Shown here piece by piece: positions 1 to 8,677 of a stretch of DNA of 33,273 nt; the stretch's first letter is position 1, and every line of letters begins with the position of its first letter. The stretch lies in the NCBI GenBank assembly GCA_030146445.1, contig JASLBT010000458.1:1-33273 (forward strand). Direction: 5' to 3'. Made by a program: the position numbers and the translations under genes. Below the pieces are notes generated by a model, which was not told the DNA's origin, did no database searches, and saw only the letters and a list, made by a program, of their open reading frames with translations. The stretch comes from Segetibacter sp. Its GTDB lineage: Bacteria > Bacteroidota > Bacteroidia > Chitinophagales > Chitinophagaceae.

Positions 1-428
1 AAGAGGAGGAAGTTAATGACGAAGAACTCCTGAAGTACGTTAACGGAGATCTTCCTGAAAAAGATAAACAGCGGATTGAAAGTAAAATTGCCTCATCGGA
101 GTTTTTCAATGATGCAGTAGAGGGATTGCAAGAGTTCAACAACAAAAAAGACCTGGACGCTTATGTTCACCAATTGAACAAAGACCTCCATAACCACCTG
201 ACTGCCCGAAAGGTAAAAAAACACCAGGGGCCGATGAAAGATTTTCCTTATACCTGGATCACGATCATCATGGTACTATCTATTTGCATATTGGGCTACT
301 TCGTTATCCACATGTACAAAAACTACAAAGCGCCTCTCCGCGCCAATCCTCAAAGGCAAACGACCACCAGCGCAGCAGATCGTAGCACTTATTTGCTGCC
401 CGTTAAAACGATTACTGAGGGAGCCTGA
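1..428 (+). CDS. Anti-sigma-like single-pass membrane protein, 5' end outside window
   Basis: The reading frame is open from the window edge (first full codon at position 3) to a TGA at 426-428, so the true start lies upstream and at least 141 residues are visible. The first visible part is acidic and reads like the short N-terminal helical module common in Bacteroidota anti-sigma or sigma-associated proteins (ELLKYVNGDLPEKDKQRIE, then FFNDAVEGLQEF). A single hydrophobic segment (TWITIIMVLSICILGYFVI) follows about 80 residues from the visible start, and then a low-complexity tail rich in Thr, Ser and Arg. This layout (cytoplasmic helices, one TM, short periplasmic tail) fits a membrane-anchored anti-sigma factor or related regulator, but no catalytic motif is visible and the assignment is inference. 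An internal TTG at 126 could be taken for a start but cuts the conserved module. A terminator hairpin follows. Confidence 0.6.
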   Translation, partial: EEEVNDEELLKYVNGDLPEKDKQRIESKIASSEFFNDAVEGLQEFNNKKDLDAYVHQLNKDLHNHLTARKVKKHQGPMKDFPYTWITIIMVLSICILGYFVIHMYKNYKAPLRANPQRQTTTSAADRSTYLLPVKTITEGA

Positions 429-469
429 AGTATCATCCTTCAACGAACAAAAATACCAAAGAATTAAAA

Positions 470-503
470 AAGGAGGCTGCTTCATCATGAAAGCAGCCTC
501 CTT
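470..503. terminator. Rho-independent terminator between convergent genes
   Basis: A 13-bp inverted repeat (arms 470-482 and 491-503, core AGGAGGCTGC / GCAGCCTCCT) encloses an 8-base loop. Read on the minus strand the hairpin is followed by TTTTTAATTC, a classical U-tract, so it best serves the minus-strand gene ending at 524. On the plus strand the following bases are not T-rich, so termination of the upstream plus gene is less certain. Confidence 0.8.
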
Positions 504-523
504 CAGTTGTAGATGAGGGAATT

Positions 524-2323
524 TTAATCTTTCACAAACTTACGTACTGCTGTTTGGCAGCCATTACCGCAGCTTGCTTTTATAAAGTAATTCCCCGAAG
601 GAAGGTTCGCTACGCTAAGCTTCAGGTTATTATCGCCGGAGACCAGTTGAGTAGCTTTCTTCACAAGCACTTTACCAGCCAGATCAGTTACAACCAGATC
701 GGCTTTCAGGTTCGAAGGTGAAGATATTACCAGGTTCAGGGATTGTTTAACGGGATTGGGATAGATGCTCGCCAGGTTAACAGTCAACGTTTTCGCTCCT
801 TTGATCGTAACAATGTTGCTCAGTGTAGACCTCCCATCTTTATCAACCTGTCTTAGGCGATAATAATTGGCTGCTGAAAGTGGTTTTACATCACTGAAAC
901 TGTATTGGATGGATGTACTGCTGTTTCCGTTGAGAGCCTTGGATGGCACAAATCCAATTGGAGTGAACGAGGATCCATCAATCGAACGCTGAAGTTCAAA
1001 ACCGGTGTTATTGATCTCCGACAAGGTTGTCCAGCTCAGCTTATTTAATGAACCTACTTTTTCACCCTTCAGGTTACTGAGCGTAACCGGAAGCGCTACG
1101 CCGGACAGCCTGATTGAGAAGCTGCCTTCGGTGCCCGCCACATCAAAGCCATAAACACGAATGTAGTAGCTTTCGCCTGCAACAAGGTTTGTTAAAGTGA
1201 GTGTTTCCGTTTCGCCTTCAACTGTTGCGTCAGCACAACCGATGTTGGTTAGTGTGTCACAAGTGCCGGAGTAAGCTACGACCACCGGGTCGAGGCCCAA
1301 CAGTGGCGAAACAGTGATGGTACCGGCACCCGACTGTACAGCCGTTATTTTGTACCACACGTCGTCGTTGGCATTTCCCTCGTAGGTTGCGCACACTACA
1401 GCCGGGATGCTCTGGGTGGCGCTTATTGTTGACCCATTAACCGGTGCAGTGCCCGAAATGGTAATGGCATTGGCGCACTCATCATTTACCGGAGCCGGCG
1501 GTTCAGCGGCGGTTGTAAACGATGATACTGTATTACACCCTACTGCCTCCCCACCTTGATTTACGGGCACGACACGCCAATAGAACGTGGTGCTATAGGG
1601 TAATGGGCTCAAAGCTACTGCCGTGTCCATAGCATTCCCGGCAAATTCGGGGGGGTTGGTAGCTGAAAGATACACGTTATAGGAAGTTGCACCGGGTACC
1701 GACTGCCACACCAGAATGCCTTCCCGTGCCGGGGTAGCAGTGTCCGCGTCAGCCGGGAACAACGTGGAGGTACAAGGCGGTGGTGGTGGCGGATCGAGCG
1801 CGCAGATGGAGTAGCACCTGTTCGCAGTTTGCACAGAAGAAGCTTCACGCCACATACGGATAAACACAACTGTGCCTGCGGGCTCCATCACAAGAATCTG
1901 TGGATATATAGCATTTTCACATTCTGACCCGATCAGGGTAAAAGTACTGCCTGCACATGCTGCTGGGTTTGAGGAAGTATAAACCGCCATATCCCAGAAA
2001 CTTGACACCTGGGCACCGCTGCCGCTGTCGCTTACGACGATACTAAGCTTTCCACTCGCGGGTACTGTCGCCCTATACCAGAAGTCGAGGGTCGAAGCCG
2101 AGAAATCCGCGCAGGTTAAAGCTGGTAGCGTTACCCCCGACGAAGCACTTGTGCTGTTGGTATACGCTGGGGGATTGATACAGGCAGACACGGCACCCGA
2201 ACAAGTTAAATCAGTGCCTACGGTCAGCTGGGTAGCGTCGCAGGGCTCATCTGATTGTGCAAACAATCTGCCGCTAAAAAACAATAAGAGAAACAAAGCT
2301 TTGTGTAAAATTGAATACCTCAT
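524..2323 (-). CDS. Secreted multidomain protein with T9SS type A sorting domain
   Basis: 599 residues. A signal peptide is clear (basic start, LFLLLFF core, cleavage near LFAQ, residues 1-23). Residues about 27-175 form a Cys-containing beta-rich domain resembling bacterial pre-peptidase C-terminal (PPC) domains. A proline run (178-183) precedes an Fn3-like unit (about 185-272, with WQSVPGATSYNVYLS and FYWRVVPV). A second PPC-like domain starts at NDECANAI (about 280) and runs to about 407. Then comes the ALPVTL...GFELQRSIDG...YYRLRQVDKDG linker domain typical of T9SS cargo, and a C-terminal domain starting at SIYPNP with the G-x-Y-F near the end. It should cross the outer membrane by T9SS and be surface-attached or released. 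No enzymatic motif is seen, so an adhesin or structural role is only a guess. The terminator at 470-503 lies just downstream. It resembles its upstream neighbour at 2605-6159. Confidence 0.85.
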   Translation of the reverse strand: MRYSILHKALFLLLFFSGRLFAQSDEPCDATQLTVGTDLTCSGAVSACINPPAYTNSTSASSGVTLPALTCADFSASTLDFWYRATVPASGKLSIVVSDSGSGAQVSSFWDMAVYTSSNPAACAGSTFTLIGSECENAIYPQILVMEPAGTVVFIRMWREASSVQTANRCYSICALDPPPPPPCTSTLFPADADTATPAREGILVWQSVPGATSYNVYLSATNPPEFAGNAMDTAVALSPLPYSTTFYWRVVPVNQGGEAVGCNTVSSFTTAAEPPAPVNDECANAITISGTAPVNGSTISATQSIPAVVCATYEGNANDDVWYKITAVQSGAGTITVSPLLGLDPVVVAYSGTCDTLTNIGCADATVEGETETLTLTNLVAGESYYIRVYGFDVAGTEGSFSIRLSGVALPVTLSNLKGEKVGSLNKLSWTTLSEINNTGFELQRSIDGSSFTPIGFVPSKALNGNSSTSIQYSFSDVKPLSAANYYRLRQVDKDGRSTLSNIVTIKGAKTLTVNLASIYPNPVKQSLNLVISSPSNLKADLVVTDLAGKVLVKKATQLVSGDNNLKLSVANLPSGNYFIKASCGNGCQTAVRKFVKD

Positions 2324-2604
2324 AGATAATTATTTGGTTATTGATCTAAACGTTTAATCACTCTTGTACTCGGAAAAGCCAAAACCTTCATCTCCTTTCT
2401 GCAGGTGAAGGGCCATCACCTTATTGCCGATGAAATATAATAGCGAAACATGAGGCCTGTTGAAAGGATATCACAACCCTAAAATAGGTACAAGGCAGTT
2501 CTTCGGCGTACTTATAATAAGGGGGGTTAAGCGATAGAATATATCGTCTAATATAATGATATTTTAATAAAATTATAAATTACCGGCTAATATTCACCAA
2601 TTGT

Positions 2605-5600
2605 TTATTGCCTGACAAAACCCCTCGAAATACCTGCGCAATTAGCCGGGCAGCTTATTGAAAGTAAATAGCTTCCGCGGGACAACGATCTGAGATCCAA
2701 CTGTATTACGTTGTCGCCCTTATTAACTTGTTGCGATTTTTTAAGAAGCGTTTTTCCGGTTGCGTCGGTGACGATGATCTTCATTATATCATGTGTCGCA
2801 GCATTGATGACAACGTTTAGTGTAGCCGATGCCGGGTTCGGGTACATGGAAGTTATAAAAGGTTGCCATGACTGGTTAAGGGCGATCTTTATTACGTTTG
2901 AAAACAGGCTTCCGCCGTCCCTATCGATTTGTCTCAACCGGTAGTAAGCTGCCCCTCGCCCTGGACTTAGATCAGTTAGTTCGTACATGATCGTGCTGAC
3001 GCTCCGGCCACCGGCAGCTTTCGAAGCAACAAAACCTATAATGGCGAAGTTGACCCCATCGATAGAACGTTCAACTTCGAACCCACTGCTATTGGCTTCA
3101 GAAAACGTCGACCATTGCAACAAAACAGTACTGCCCACCCGTTCTCCCGAAAGCGGAGTCATCCTCACCGGCAATGCTGTTGCACTGCCATGGAGGTAAA
3201 AGGCCGAGAAACTCTGCACCGGAAAGTCTGCATAGTAGTCATTCCCCAGCCTGCCACTACCAGATTGCAAGTATAAAGAGTCAAACACAGGTGCCGCGCC
3301 TCCCGTGCTGCAATTTGCTGCCGATCTGCTCATGTTAATTGCGGGGCTTCCCGACACCGAAGGGTCAGCGAGCTGAAGAGCAGCCAGGTCGTCACTGGTA
3401 TAATAAAAGCGAAGGGTCACCGGCGTGGGAACAACCGCCGTGGAGGCGTTAACAACAAAGTTGCGGTCGAGATATTTTATCCCACCCGCAGATGTTCTCA
3501 CGTTCCCGCGGTTGACAAACAACGCAGGGGCCGTAATTTTCCCGAGGCTGTTGCCGCCCGCATTGATCGACATTACCAGGTTGCCTGTGGTGTCAAGAAT
3601 CGGTACAAAGTAGCCGGTATTATTGCTGGCAGTATCTATAATGGTAGATGCAAGAACCAGGCAGTTGTTGACTGCTCCGGGCGAGATGCCGCGTGGGACA
3701 AAGCCAGTTACAATAGTTACCTTATAATCCTCCGCTTCGCCATACGCATATGAATTGCAGGGATCAACTGGCTGTACTTCATTATAGATGTTTCTAACCC
3801 GCATCCGGTGTTCGCCCGGGTCCGCGGTTGGCGGTACGTATATACTAAAATAGGTTCCGGAGGTACTGCTGGTTACATCCTGGTTATTTAACAGTCTTTC
3901 TGACTTCTCAAAGAAGCCATTGTTGTTGTAGTCAATCCAAATGGTGATCCGATTACTGCTGGCGCCCGTTCTGGCAAACCCTACATACGCGTTGCCAGCA
4001 CCGAGAGTTACGTTCGATAAATTGTAGTAATCATTGTAACTGCTGTTTGGCGGCGCCGGGGAATTCTCCAACTGGCTGGCGCCCTCTCCTTTCAGTCTGA
4101 ATACCGCAAGCGAATCCCCCACGGCTACGCCCCTTCCGTGGAGTGGGGTGCAGGTTACAACGGGTGCTGCAGTGGTGAAAGAGTCTATCCGGCAGGCTGT
4201 CGCTATAAAGTTATTCCGCGGTCTTACAGTCCAGTAATATTTTGTGTTGTAAAGCAATAATGATACTGTGTCGGTGGTGTTCGGGGTGTTTTTGTATAAG
4301 GTCGTCGGCGGGTAACTCGTACCCACGTAATGATCATACGAAGTGGCGCCGTGAACCGCCGTCCATTCGAACACAACCGGGGTATTTACCGGAACTCCAG
4401 TCGCGTTTGAGACCGGTGAGATATAGGTGTCCACGCACGGTGGCGGCTCGGCAGTACGGAACATCGACGCTGAACTCTGGCAACCGGTGGCAGGACCACC
4501 GCCGCTTCGGGGCACCACATACCAGTAATAGACAGCTCCCGGGCGCAAATCAGAAAGCGTGGTTACTGTACCGGAATTACCTTGTAGGGTCGCTTTATGC
4601 ATATACGTCCTCCCGGTATCCTCGCTTACCATGACATCGTAAGCGGTTGCATTCGCAGCAGGGTTCCATGAGATGGATGTAAATGATGCATCAACAGTAC
4701 TCCCGTTTAATGGCGCCAAATTACTCGTGCAAAAGGGAACGACTGGATTTGGAACCACCTGGATGCAATAATTTCCATATGCACCGGCTGACCCGTCGAT
4801 CATCAGGTAATACGTTACTGCGGCCGTGAGGTTGGGTGTTGTAAGGATTACCTCCCGGGTCGCGGTAAGATTAAAGGAAAGCGAGGAGGGTACCTCTGTA
4901 AACATCGGGGCCGTGCATGAACCGGAAAGACTGAATATGCCCAACCAACCATCGAGAAAGCCCGAATCGACTTCTGCAGGTCGCGACATGACGATCGTTG
5001 CCGGACCTGTGCTGGATGGGGTAAACGTATACCATACCGTGTTGTTTGGTGTGCTTCTCGAAAATACCGGGTCATTTACCGCTGTTGCGCAGTTTGTGCT
5101 TCCGCAATGCGGAGCGGCGTTGACGTTAAGCGGCAATGGACTGCAATAGTTGTCGTTAACGGGTGCACCGGCAGGTGTCACTAATACCGGAGTCGAAAAG
5201 ACGTGTTCCCCCGAACAGGTTGTTTTCCGACGGTAGTACTGTTGAGCACTAACGGACGTTATCGTGTAAAATGGCATGCCGGTAGCCGGTAGGTCAGTCC
5301 AGTTCTGGCCGTTTGATGATGACTGCCATTGAAAGCTAAGGTCCGCGGCCGTAGACCCCCCTGTAACATCAAGCACCACCGGTAAACCGACACAAGTAAC
5401 GGGATTGTTGTTAATCGTAGTTCCGCCCACAGGAGAACCGGAACAAGCGGTTAATGGCACAAAGGTATAAACCTGGCCGGTCGCAGGCTTGGTGCTGATT
5501 GTCGTGGTCTCAATTGAGAGACTTGCAGCAGGAAGGGTGCCGGAACTCTTCAGCGACAAGAAATTGCCAGGCCCGGTTCCAACTGTACCAATACCTATCG

Positions 5601-6159
5601 AAGCAGAGCCATTAACAACTGCCGCCGGCTCTTGCCTGTAAAGAAAGGAAATCTGGTTGCTACCCTCATACAGTTTGACCTGGAACGAAATGGCAGGCCC
5701 CGAATTAGTGGTGCTCCATTGCCAATTTAACCACTCCATGGTAAAAACCCTGGCCCCGGGAGATCCAGTGGTAATATACCGGGCCGCTGAAGTCGCCGTT
5801 GCCCCATTAAGATCATCCCACAAAGGAGCCAACAGTGGACGCCTGGTTGACAAGGTTCCCGAAAGACTGTTGATCGGCGTTGACGTGGCAAGTATATTGA
5901 AGGACAGGAAACCATTTGAACTTGCAACCACCTCGTTGTAATTAACTCCATCAAAATTGAAAGTAAACCCTATTGGAATGGGTACCGATGTTTTATTGTG
6001 ACCGAGGAAATCTGCAGCGGAGATACTGGTCGAAACAGGAATCGCACCTGTCAGCATCGTATAAACTTCCTGGGAAGTTGAAAAGCCATATTTAAGATAT
6101 TGGGCGTGAATACAATTGAAAAACATGCTCAACGTCACAAAAACATACAATTTTTTCAT
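2605..6159 (-). CDS. Large secreted protein with Ig-like, Fn3-like, GEVED and T9SS sorting domains
   Basis: 1184 residues. The signal peptide is residues 1-19 (MKKLYVFVTL...IHAQ). An N-terminal beta domain (about 45-235) carries VPIPIGFTFNFDG and SSNGFLSFN. An Ig-like unit follows (about 240-330, LSFQWQSSSNGQNWTDL), then a PPC-like domain (about 335-470), two Fn3-like repeats each ending in a YYW(Y/T)V(V/R)PR strand, and a GEVED-type domain (about 740-850) with IWIDYNNNGFFE and YGEAEDYKV. The end has ALPVRM...GFEVERSIDG...YYRLRQIDRDGG and a T9SS type A domain from SMYPNP. There is no protease or glycosidase signature; a surface adhesin or matrix protein is plausible but unproven. The start is supported by GAGGAA about 10 bases upstream. 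The C-terminal halves of this protein and of the 524-2323 protein are clearly homologous, with the same unusual Cys-x3-Cys near the end. Confidence 0.85.
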   Translation of the reverse strand: MKKLYVFVTLSMFFNCIHAQYLKYGFSTSQEVYTMLTGAIPVSTSISAADFLGHNKTSVPIPIGFTFNFDGVNYNEVVASSNGFLSFNILATSTPINSLSGTLSTRRPLLAPLWDDLNGATATSAARYITTGSPGARVFTMEWLNWQWSTTNSGPAISFQVKLYEGSNQISFLYRQEPAAVVNGSASIGIGTVGTGPGNFLSLKSSGTLPAASLSIETTTISTKPATGQVYTFVPLTACSGSPVGGTTINNNPVTCVGLPVVLDVTGGSTAADLSFQWQSSSNGQNWTDLPATGMPFYTITSVSAQQYYRRKTTCSGEHVFSTPVLVTPAGAPVNDNYCSPLPLNVNAAPHCGSTNCATAVNDPVFSRSTPNNTVWYTFTPSSTGPATIVMSRPAEVDSGFLDGWLGIFSLSGSCTAPMFTEVPSSLSFNLTATREVILTTPNLTAAVTYYLMIDGSAGAYGNYCIQVVPNPVVPFCTSNLAPLNGSTVDASFTSISWNPAANATAYDVMVSEDTGRTYMHKATLQGNSGTVTTLSDLRPGAVYYWYVVPRSGGGPATGCQSSASMFRTAEPPPCVDTYISPVSNATGVPVNTPVVFEWTAVHGATSYDHYVGTSYPPTTLYKNTPNTTDTVSLLLYNTKYYWTVRPRNNFIATACRIDSFTTAAPVVTCTPLHGRGVAVGDSLAVFRLKGEGASQLENSPAPPNSSYNDYYNLSNVTLGAGNAYVGFARTGASSNRITIWIDYNNNGFFEKSERLLNNQDVTSSTSGTYFSIYVPPTADPGEHRMRVRNIYNEVQPVDPCNSYAYGEAEDYKVTIVTGFVPRGISPGAVNNCLVLASTIIDTASNNTGYFVPILDTTGNLVMSINAGGNSLGKITAPALFVNRGNVRTSAGGIKYLDRNFVVNASTAVVPTPVTLRFYYTSDDLAALQLADPSVSGSPAINMSRSAANCSTGGAAPVFDSLYLQSGSGRLGNDYYADFPVQSFSAFYLHGSATALPVRMTPLSGERVGSTVLLQWSTFSEANSSGFEVERSIDGVNFAIIGFVASKAAGGRSVSTIMYELTDLSPGRGAAYYRLRQIDRDGGSLFSNVIKIALNQSWQPFITSMYPNPASATLNVVINAATHDIMKIIVTDATGKTLLKKSQQVNKGDNVIQLDLRSLSRGSYLLSISCPANCAGISRGFVRQ

Positions 6160-6432
6160 AGAAATAAATTCCTCATTAAGTTACGGATATCAGTAGAGAA
6201 TGCCCAAAATGAATGGGGCTAAGATCACCCCGGTTTCAGATCCGGTTTTCGGCGCCGCCTTCACGGTTACACCCCCAATTTTTTGTCGTTTGGCGTCGGG
6301 AGGTGTTAGCCGTGCGCACCTAACCTGCCTGCCAGGTCACGCGAAGGCCAGGTATTCTTCACATCCTCAAAAGTCTGGCTCGTTGTTGCATGACGCGGAC
6401 AAGCTTTCCTTTAATCACAGCCGGACCGTCAG

Positions 6433-6837
6433 CTAACCGGAAGTTGCGTTTTTTGTTGTGGAAGGTGTTGCGGGTAAAAAAGCCATGATGATGATGACCA
6501 CGGAGAAAAATACCACTGCATAAATTCCTGCCCGTTTTTCGGGACACTCTCCCATTTGACACTGTGTAATCACGAGGATATTTTTGAACGACCACGCCAG
6601 GTTGATTGCTGCTATAAACACGTTTGCCCGTTTCGCTCCAATCTGTGGTAACGCAAATAGCACGATCGAAATAGTTGCAAAGAATATATGAAGGTAACCG
6701 GGTTTTCCAAATCCCGTGGGAGCTGTATTCACCCCCGTAATGGAGGCCTGGATAGATTGGATAAACACCCAATCCAAAAAGCAGGAGGCAATCAGGCATA
6801 TAGCTGCGACAATGCCCACGTAATTCGAATAACGCAT
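6433..6837 (-). CDS. Small four-TM membrane protein, unknown function
   Basis: 134 residues from the ATG at 6837; an in-frame ATG 14 codons upstream gives a poor, non-hydrophobic extension and would begin upstream of the promoter box, so I prefer the shorter form. Four hydrophobic segments are visible (about 6-24, 47-64, 69-88 and 104-121), separated by a polar loop after the first and by a Cys-containing loop (QCQMGECPEK) before the last. The tail is Thr/Ser/Lys-rich. I do not recognise the family beyond small Bacteroidota inner-membrane proteins of this shape. It is on the same strand as the desaturase upstream (62-base gap) but has its own -7 box in that gap. No function can be inferred. 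Confidence 0.7.
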   Translation of the reverse strand: MRYSNYVGIVAAICLIASCFLDWVFIQSIQASITGVNTAPTGFGKPGYLHIFFATISIVLFALPQIGAKRANVFIAAINLAWSFKNILVITQCQMGECPEKRAGIYAVVFFSVVIIIMAFLPATPSTTKNATSG

Positions 6838-6856
6838 AGCGGAGATTTCAGTTCGG

Positions 6857-6864
6857 CAAATGTA
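6857..6864 (-). promoter_or_regulatory. Bacteroidota -7 box (TACATTTG)
   Basis: On the minus strand the sequence TACATTTG matches the Bacteroidota -7 consensus TAnnTTTG exactly and ends 19 bases before the ATG at 6837. No TTG is found at the expected -33 distance, so the match rests on the -7 element alone. Confidence 0.45.
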
Positions 6865-6898
6865 AACCTGCTGGGCCAAGCCAGTTCAGAAATCGCAG

Positions 6899-7699
6899 CT
6901 AGGTTTTTGCTACGTCTTCATTCACTGTTTTTTCGCGGAACAAACTGCTGAACTTTGGACTCTCGGTACGTACCCACTTATCCCAAAAAGTAAAGTACAG
7001 GCCGAAATTGTATTTATACTGCTTATGGTGCAGGGAATGATGTGTTGCACCGATCAGCCACTTCCCAACTGGGTGTTTCTCAAATTTAGCAGGATAAACC
7101 TCTACTTCGAGATGGTTGATGATGCTGCTGAAAGTCATCACTGTAAGTTGAATGAGCAGCACGTAATAGTGCATCGGCAAAAACATGATTGTTAAGGGCA
7201 GTATGATGGCCTGCAAAAGACCTTCTAACGGATGGAAGGAGAAGGCGGTCCACGGACTCGTAGTTTTACTGTCGTGGTGAACTTTATGGATCAGCCGGAA
7301 CACTGCCGGCTTATGCATCCACCGATGAAGCCAATAGTAATAAGTTTCATGAATCAGCATAGACGCAACCAGGCTAACCGGCAAGTACCATAATCCATAT
7401 TGACCGGCATCGGTGTAAACGCGGGTCAGGCCGCGTTGCCAAAGTACAACGGTCAGAGCACCGGCAAGAGCAAACAATAGGGAGGTAATAACTGACCACC
7501 GGACCTCCCTCAGTAGTTGCGATCGAGGCACTTCCTTCGACGACAACCTACGTTGTTTCCACTTTTCGGGAAACCACACAAAAAAAGCAAAATGAAATAA
7601 CCCGGCAATTAGCACAAACCGTCCCATGATTACGGCGAACATAGCTACGGTTAGCAGCAGAAAGAAAAACGGGTTGGAGAAATCGGGAATTTCGGGCAT
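6899..7699 (-). CDS. Sterol desaturase / fatty acid hydroxylase family protein
   Basis: 266 residues. It carries the histidine clusters of the membrane di-iron hydroxylase superfamily: H117, H125 and H129 in HETYYYWLHRWMH, HKVHH (138-142), an extra FHPLEG at about 156, INHLE at 196, and HHSLHH at 220-225. These His residues ligate the two irons that activate oxygen for C-H hydroxylation or desaturation of lipid substrates. Hydrophobic segments (about 10-40, 68-88, 103-118 and 165-190) place it in the inner membrane with the His clusters on the cytosolic side. Family length is normal. The substrate (fatty acid, sphingolipid, carotenoid or hopanoid) cannot be read from the sequence. A 12-bp perfect palindrome sits directly upstream of the start codon. 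Confidence 0.88.
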   Translation of the reverse strand: MPEIPDFSNPFFFLLLTVAMFAVIMGRFVLIAGLFHFAFFVWFPEKWKQRRLSSKEVPRSQLLREVRWSVITSLLFALAGALTVVLWQRGLTRVYTDAGQYGLWYLPVSLVASMLIHETYYYWLHRWMHKPAVFRLIHKVHHDSKTTSPWTAFSFHPLEGLLQAIILPLTIMFLPMHYYVLLIQLTVMTFSSIINHLEVEVYPAKFEKHPVGKWLIGATHHSLHHKQYKYNFGLYFTFWDKWVRTESPKFSSLFREKTVNEDVAKT

Positions 7700-7700
7700 T

Positions 7701-7712
7701 GGTAAATTTACC
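7701..7712. promoter_or_regulatory. Perfect 12-bp palindrome next to the desaturase start
   Basis: GGTAAATTTACC is a perfect palindrome one base upstream of the ATG at 7699. Its position, in the 288-base region between the divergent desaturase and response-regulator genes, would suit an operator overlapping the translation start, but chance is possible and no partner regulator is known. Confidence 0.3.
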
Positions 7713-7901
7713 GGTTAAAAAAGATATCCGGAACAGACGCACCTGATATAATGCACCCCGGACCTGCTCGAATAACATATTTTAGCAGCTATAGTTCTTT
7801 CGTTCAAACAAAATCTTCGCCTTAGCAGCAGAATTGACACGGGTATTTCAAAAAACGAGGCTTCGGTATTAGCTGCGCGCCTAATCTTTGGTCACCAACC
7901 C

Positions 7902-7909
7902 TATCTTTG
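7902..7909 (+). promoter_or_regulatory. Bacteroidota -7 box (TATCTTTG) upstream of the response regulator
   Basis: TATCTTTG matches TAnnTTTG exactly and would give a leader of about 70 bases before the ATG at 7988. A near copy (TAATCTTTGG) lies 15 bases upstream, so the region has a direct repeat. No well-placed -33 TTG was found. Confidence 0.4.
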
Positions 7910-7987
7910 GCATCAGCATGTAGTTGAATAAATAGCGATAAATTGATTGCCACCACATTGATTCATATTACAAGTACATTGCCCTAT

Positions 7988-8677
7988 ATGGAAGAAAGTA
8001 AGATCCTGATTGTGGAAGATGAGAAAAAAATAGCAGACACACTGAACTTCGGATTGTCTGAAAATGGTTACAACACCGAGGTTGCATACGACGGCAATCT
8101 CGGCTATCAACTTGTTAAGGCCAACTCTTTTAACCTCATTGTTCTCGACATCAATATTCCAGGGATGAATGGCTATGAACTCTGCAGGCTCATCAGGGCA
8201 GAAAACAGGGAAATGCCAATCATTATGCTCACGGCAATGACGTCGATCAACGATAAAATTGAAGGCTACGACGCCGGCGCCGACGACTACATCATCAAGC
8301 CGTTTGAGTTTAAGGAACTGCTCATGAAAATAAGGGTGCTCTTAAGACGAACAATGAACCACCGGGTTCCCCCAAGTACCGTCTTAAAAGCAGCGGATCT
8401 CGAGATAAATATCGACAGTAAAGAAGTAAAAAGAGGCGAGACCACCATAACTCTTACAGCAAAAGAGTTCCAACTCCTTGAATACCTGCTCCGGAACAAG
8501 AACAAAGTACTTTCACGGTCGGAGATTGCCATAAATGTTTGGGACATTGACTTCGATACAAACACCAACGTGATCGACGTCTATATCAACTACGTGCGAA
8601 ACAAAGTCGACAAGCCTTTTAGCCAAAAACTTATTCATACACAGGTTGGGATGGGATACATATTAAAAGATAACTAA
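7988..8677 (+). CDS. OmpR/PhoB-family response regulator
   Basis: 229 residues from the ATG at 7988 (MEESKILIVEDEKK). An in-frame ATG 15 codons upstream adds a tail not seen in the family, so I chose the later start. The receiver domain (about 5-118) has the acidic pocket E10/D11, the phospho-acceptor D54 (IVLDINIPGMNG), T82 (MLTAM) and K104 (IIKPFEF). The C-terminal winged-helix domain (about 135-228) has TLTAKEFQLLEYLLRNKNKV and the VIDVYINYVRNKVD recognition helix. It should act as a phosphorylation-controlled transcription factor. The cognate kinase would normally follow at once; here that position holds a degenerate remnant, so this looks like an orphan regulator with all key residues intact. 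Confidence 0.9.
   Translation: MEESKILIVEDEKKIADTLNFGLSENGYNTEVAYDGNLGYQLVKANSFNLIVLDINIPGMNGYELCRLIRAENREMPIIMLTAMTSINDKIEGYDAGADDYIIKPFEFKELLMKIRVLLRRTMNHRVPPSTVLKAADLEINIDSKEVKRGETTITLTAKEFQLLEYLLRNKNKVLSRSEIAINVWDIDFDTNTNVIDVYINYVRNKVDKPFSQKLIHTQVGMGYILKDN

Noticed and set aside
4242..4634. 130-codon plus-strand frame inside the large T9SS gene
   Set aside because: It is antisense to well-formed Fn3-like repeats and is Arg/Pro/Cys rich, as expected of a shadow.
6200..6436. 78-codon plus-strand frame between the large T9SS gene and the 4-TM gene
   Set aside because: It overlaps the end of the 4-TM gene, has no domain-like pattern, and the region is otherwise non-coding with only short imperfect palindromes.
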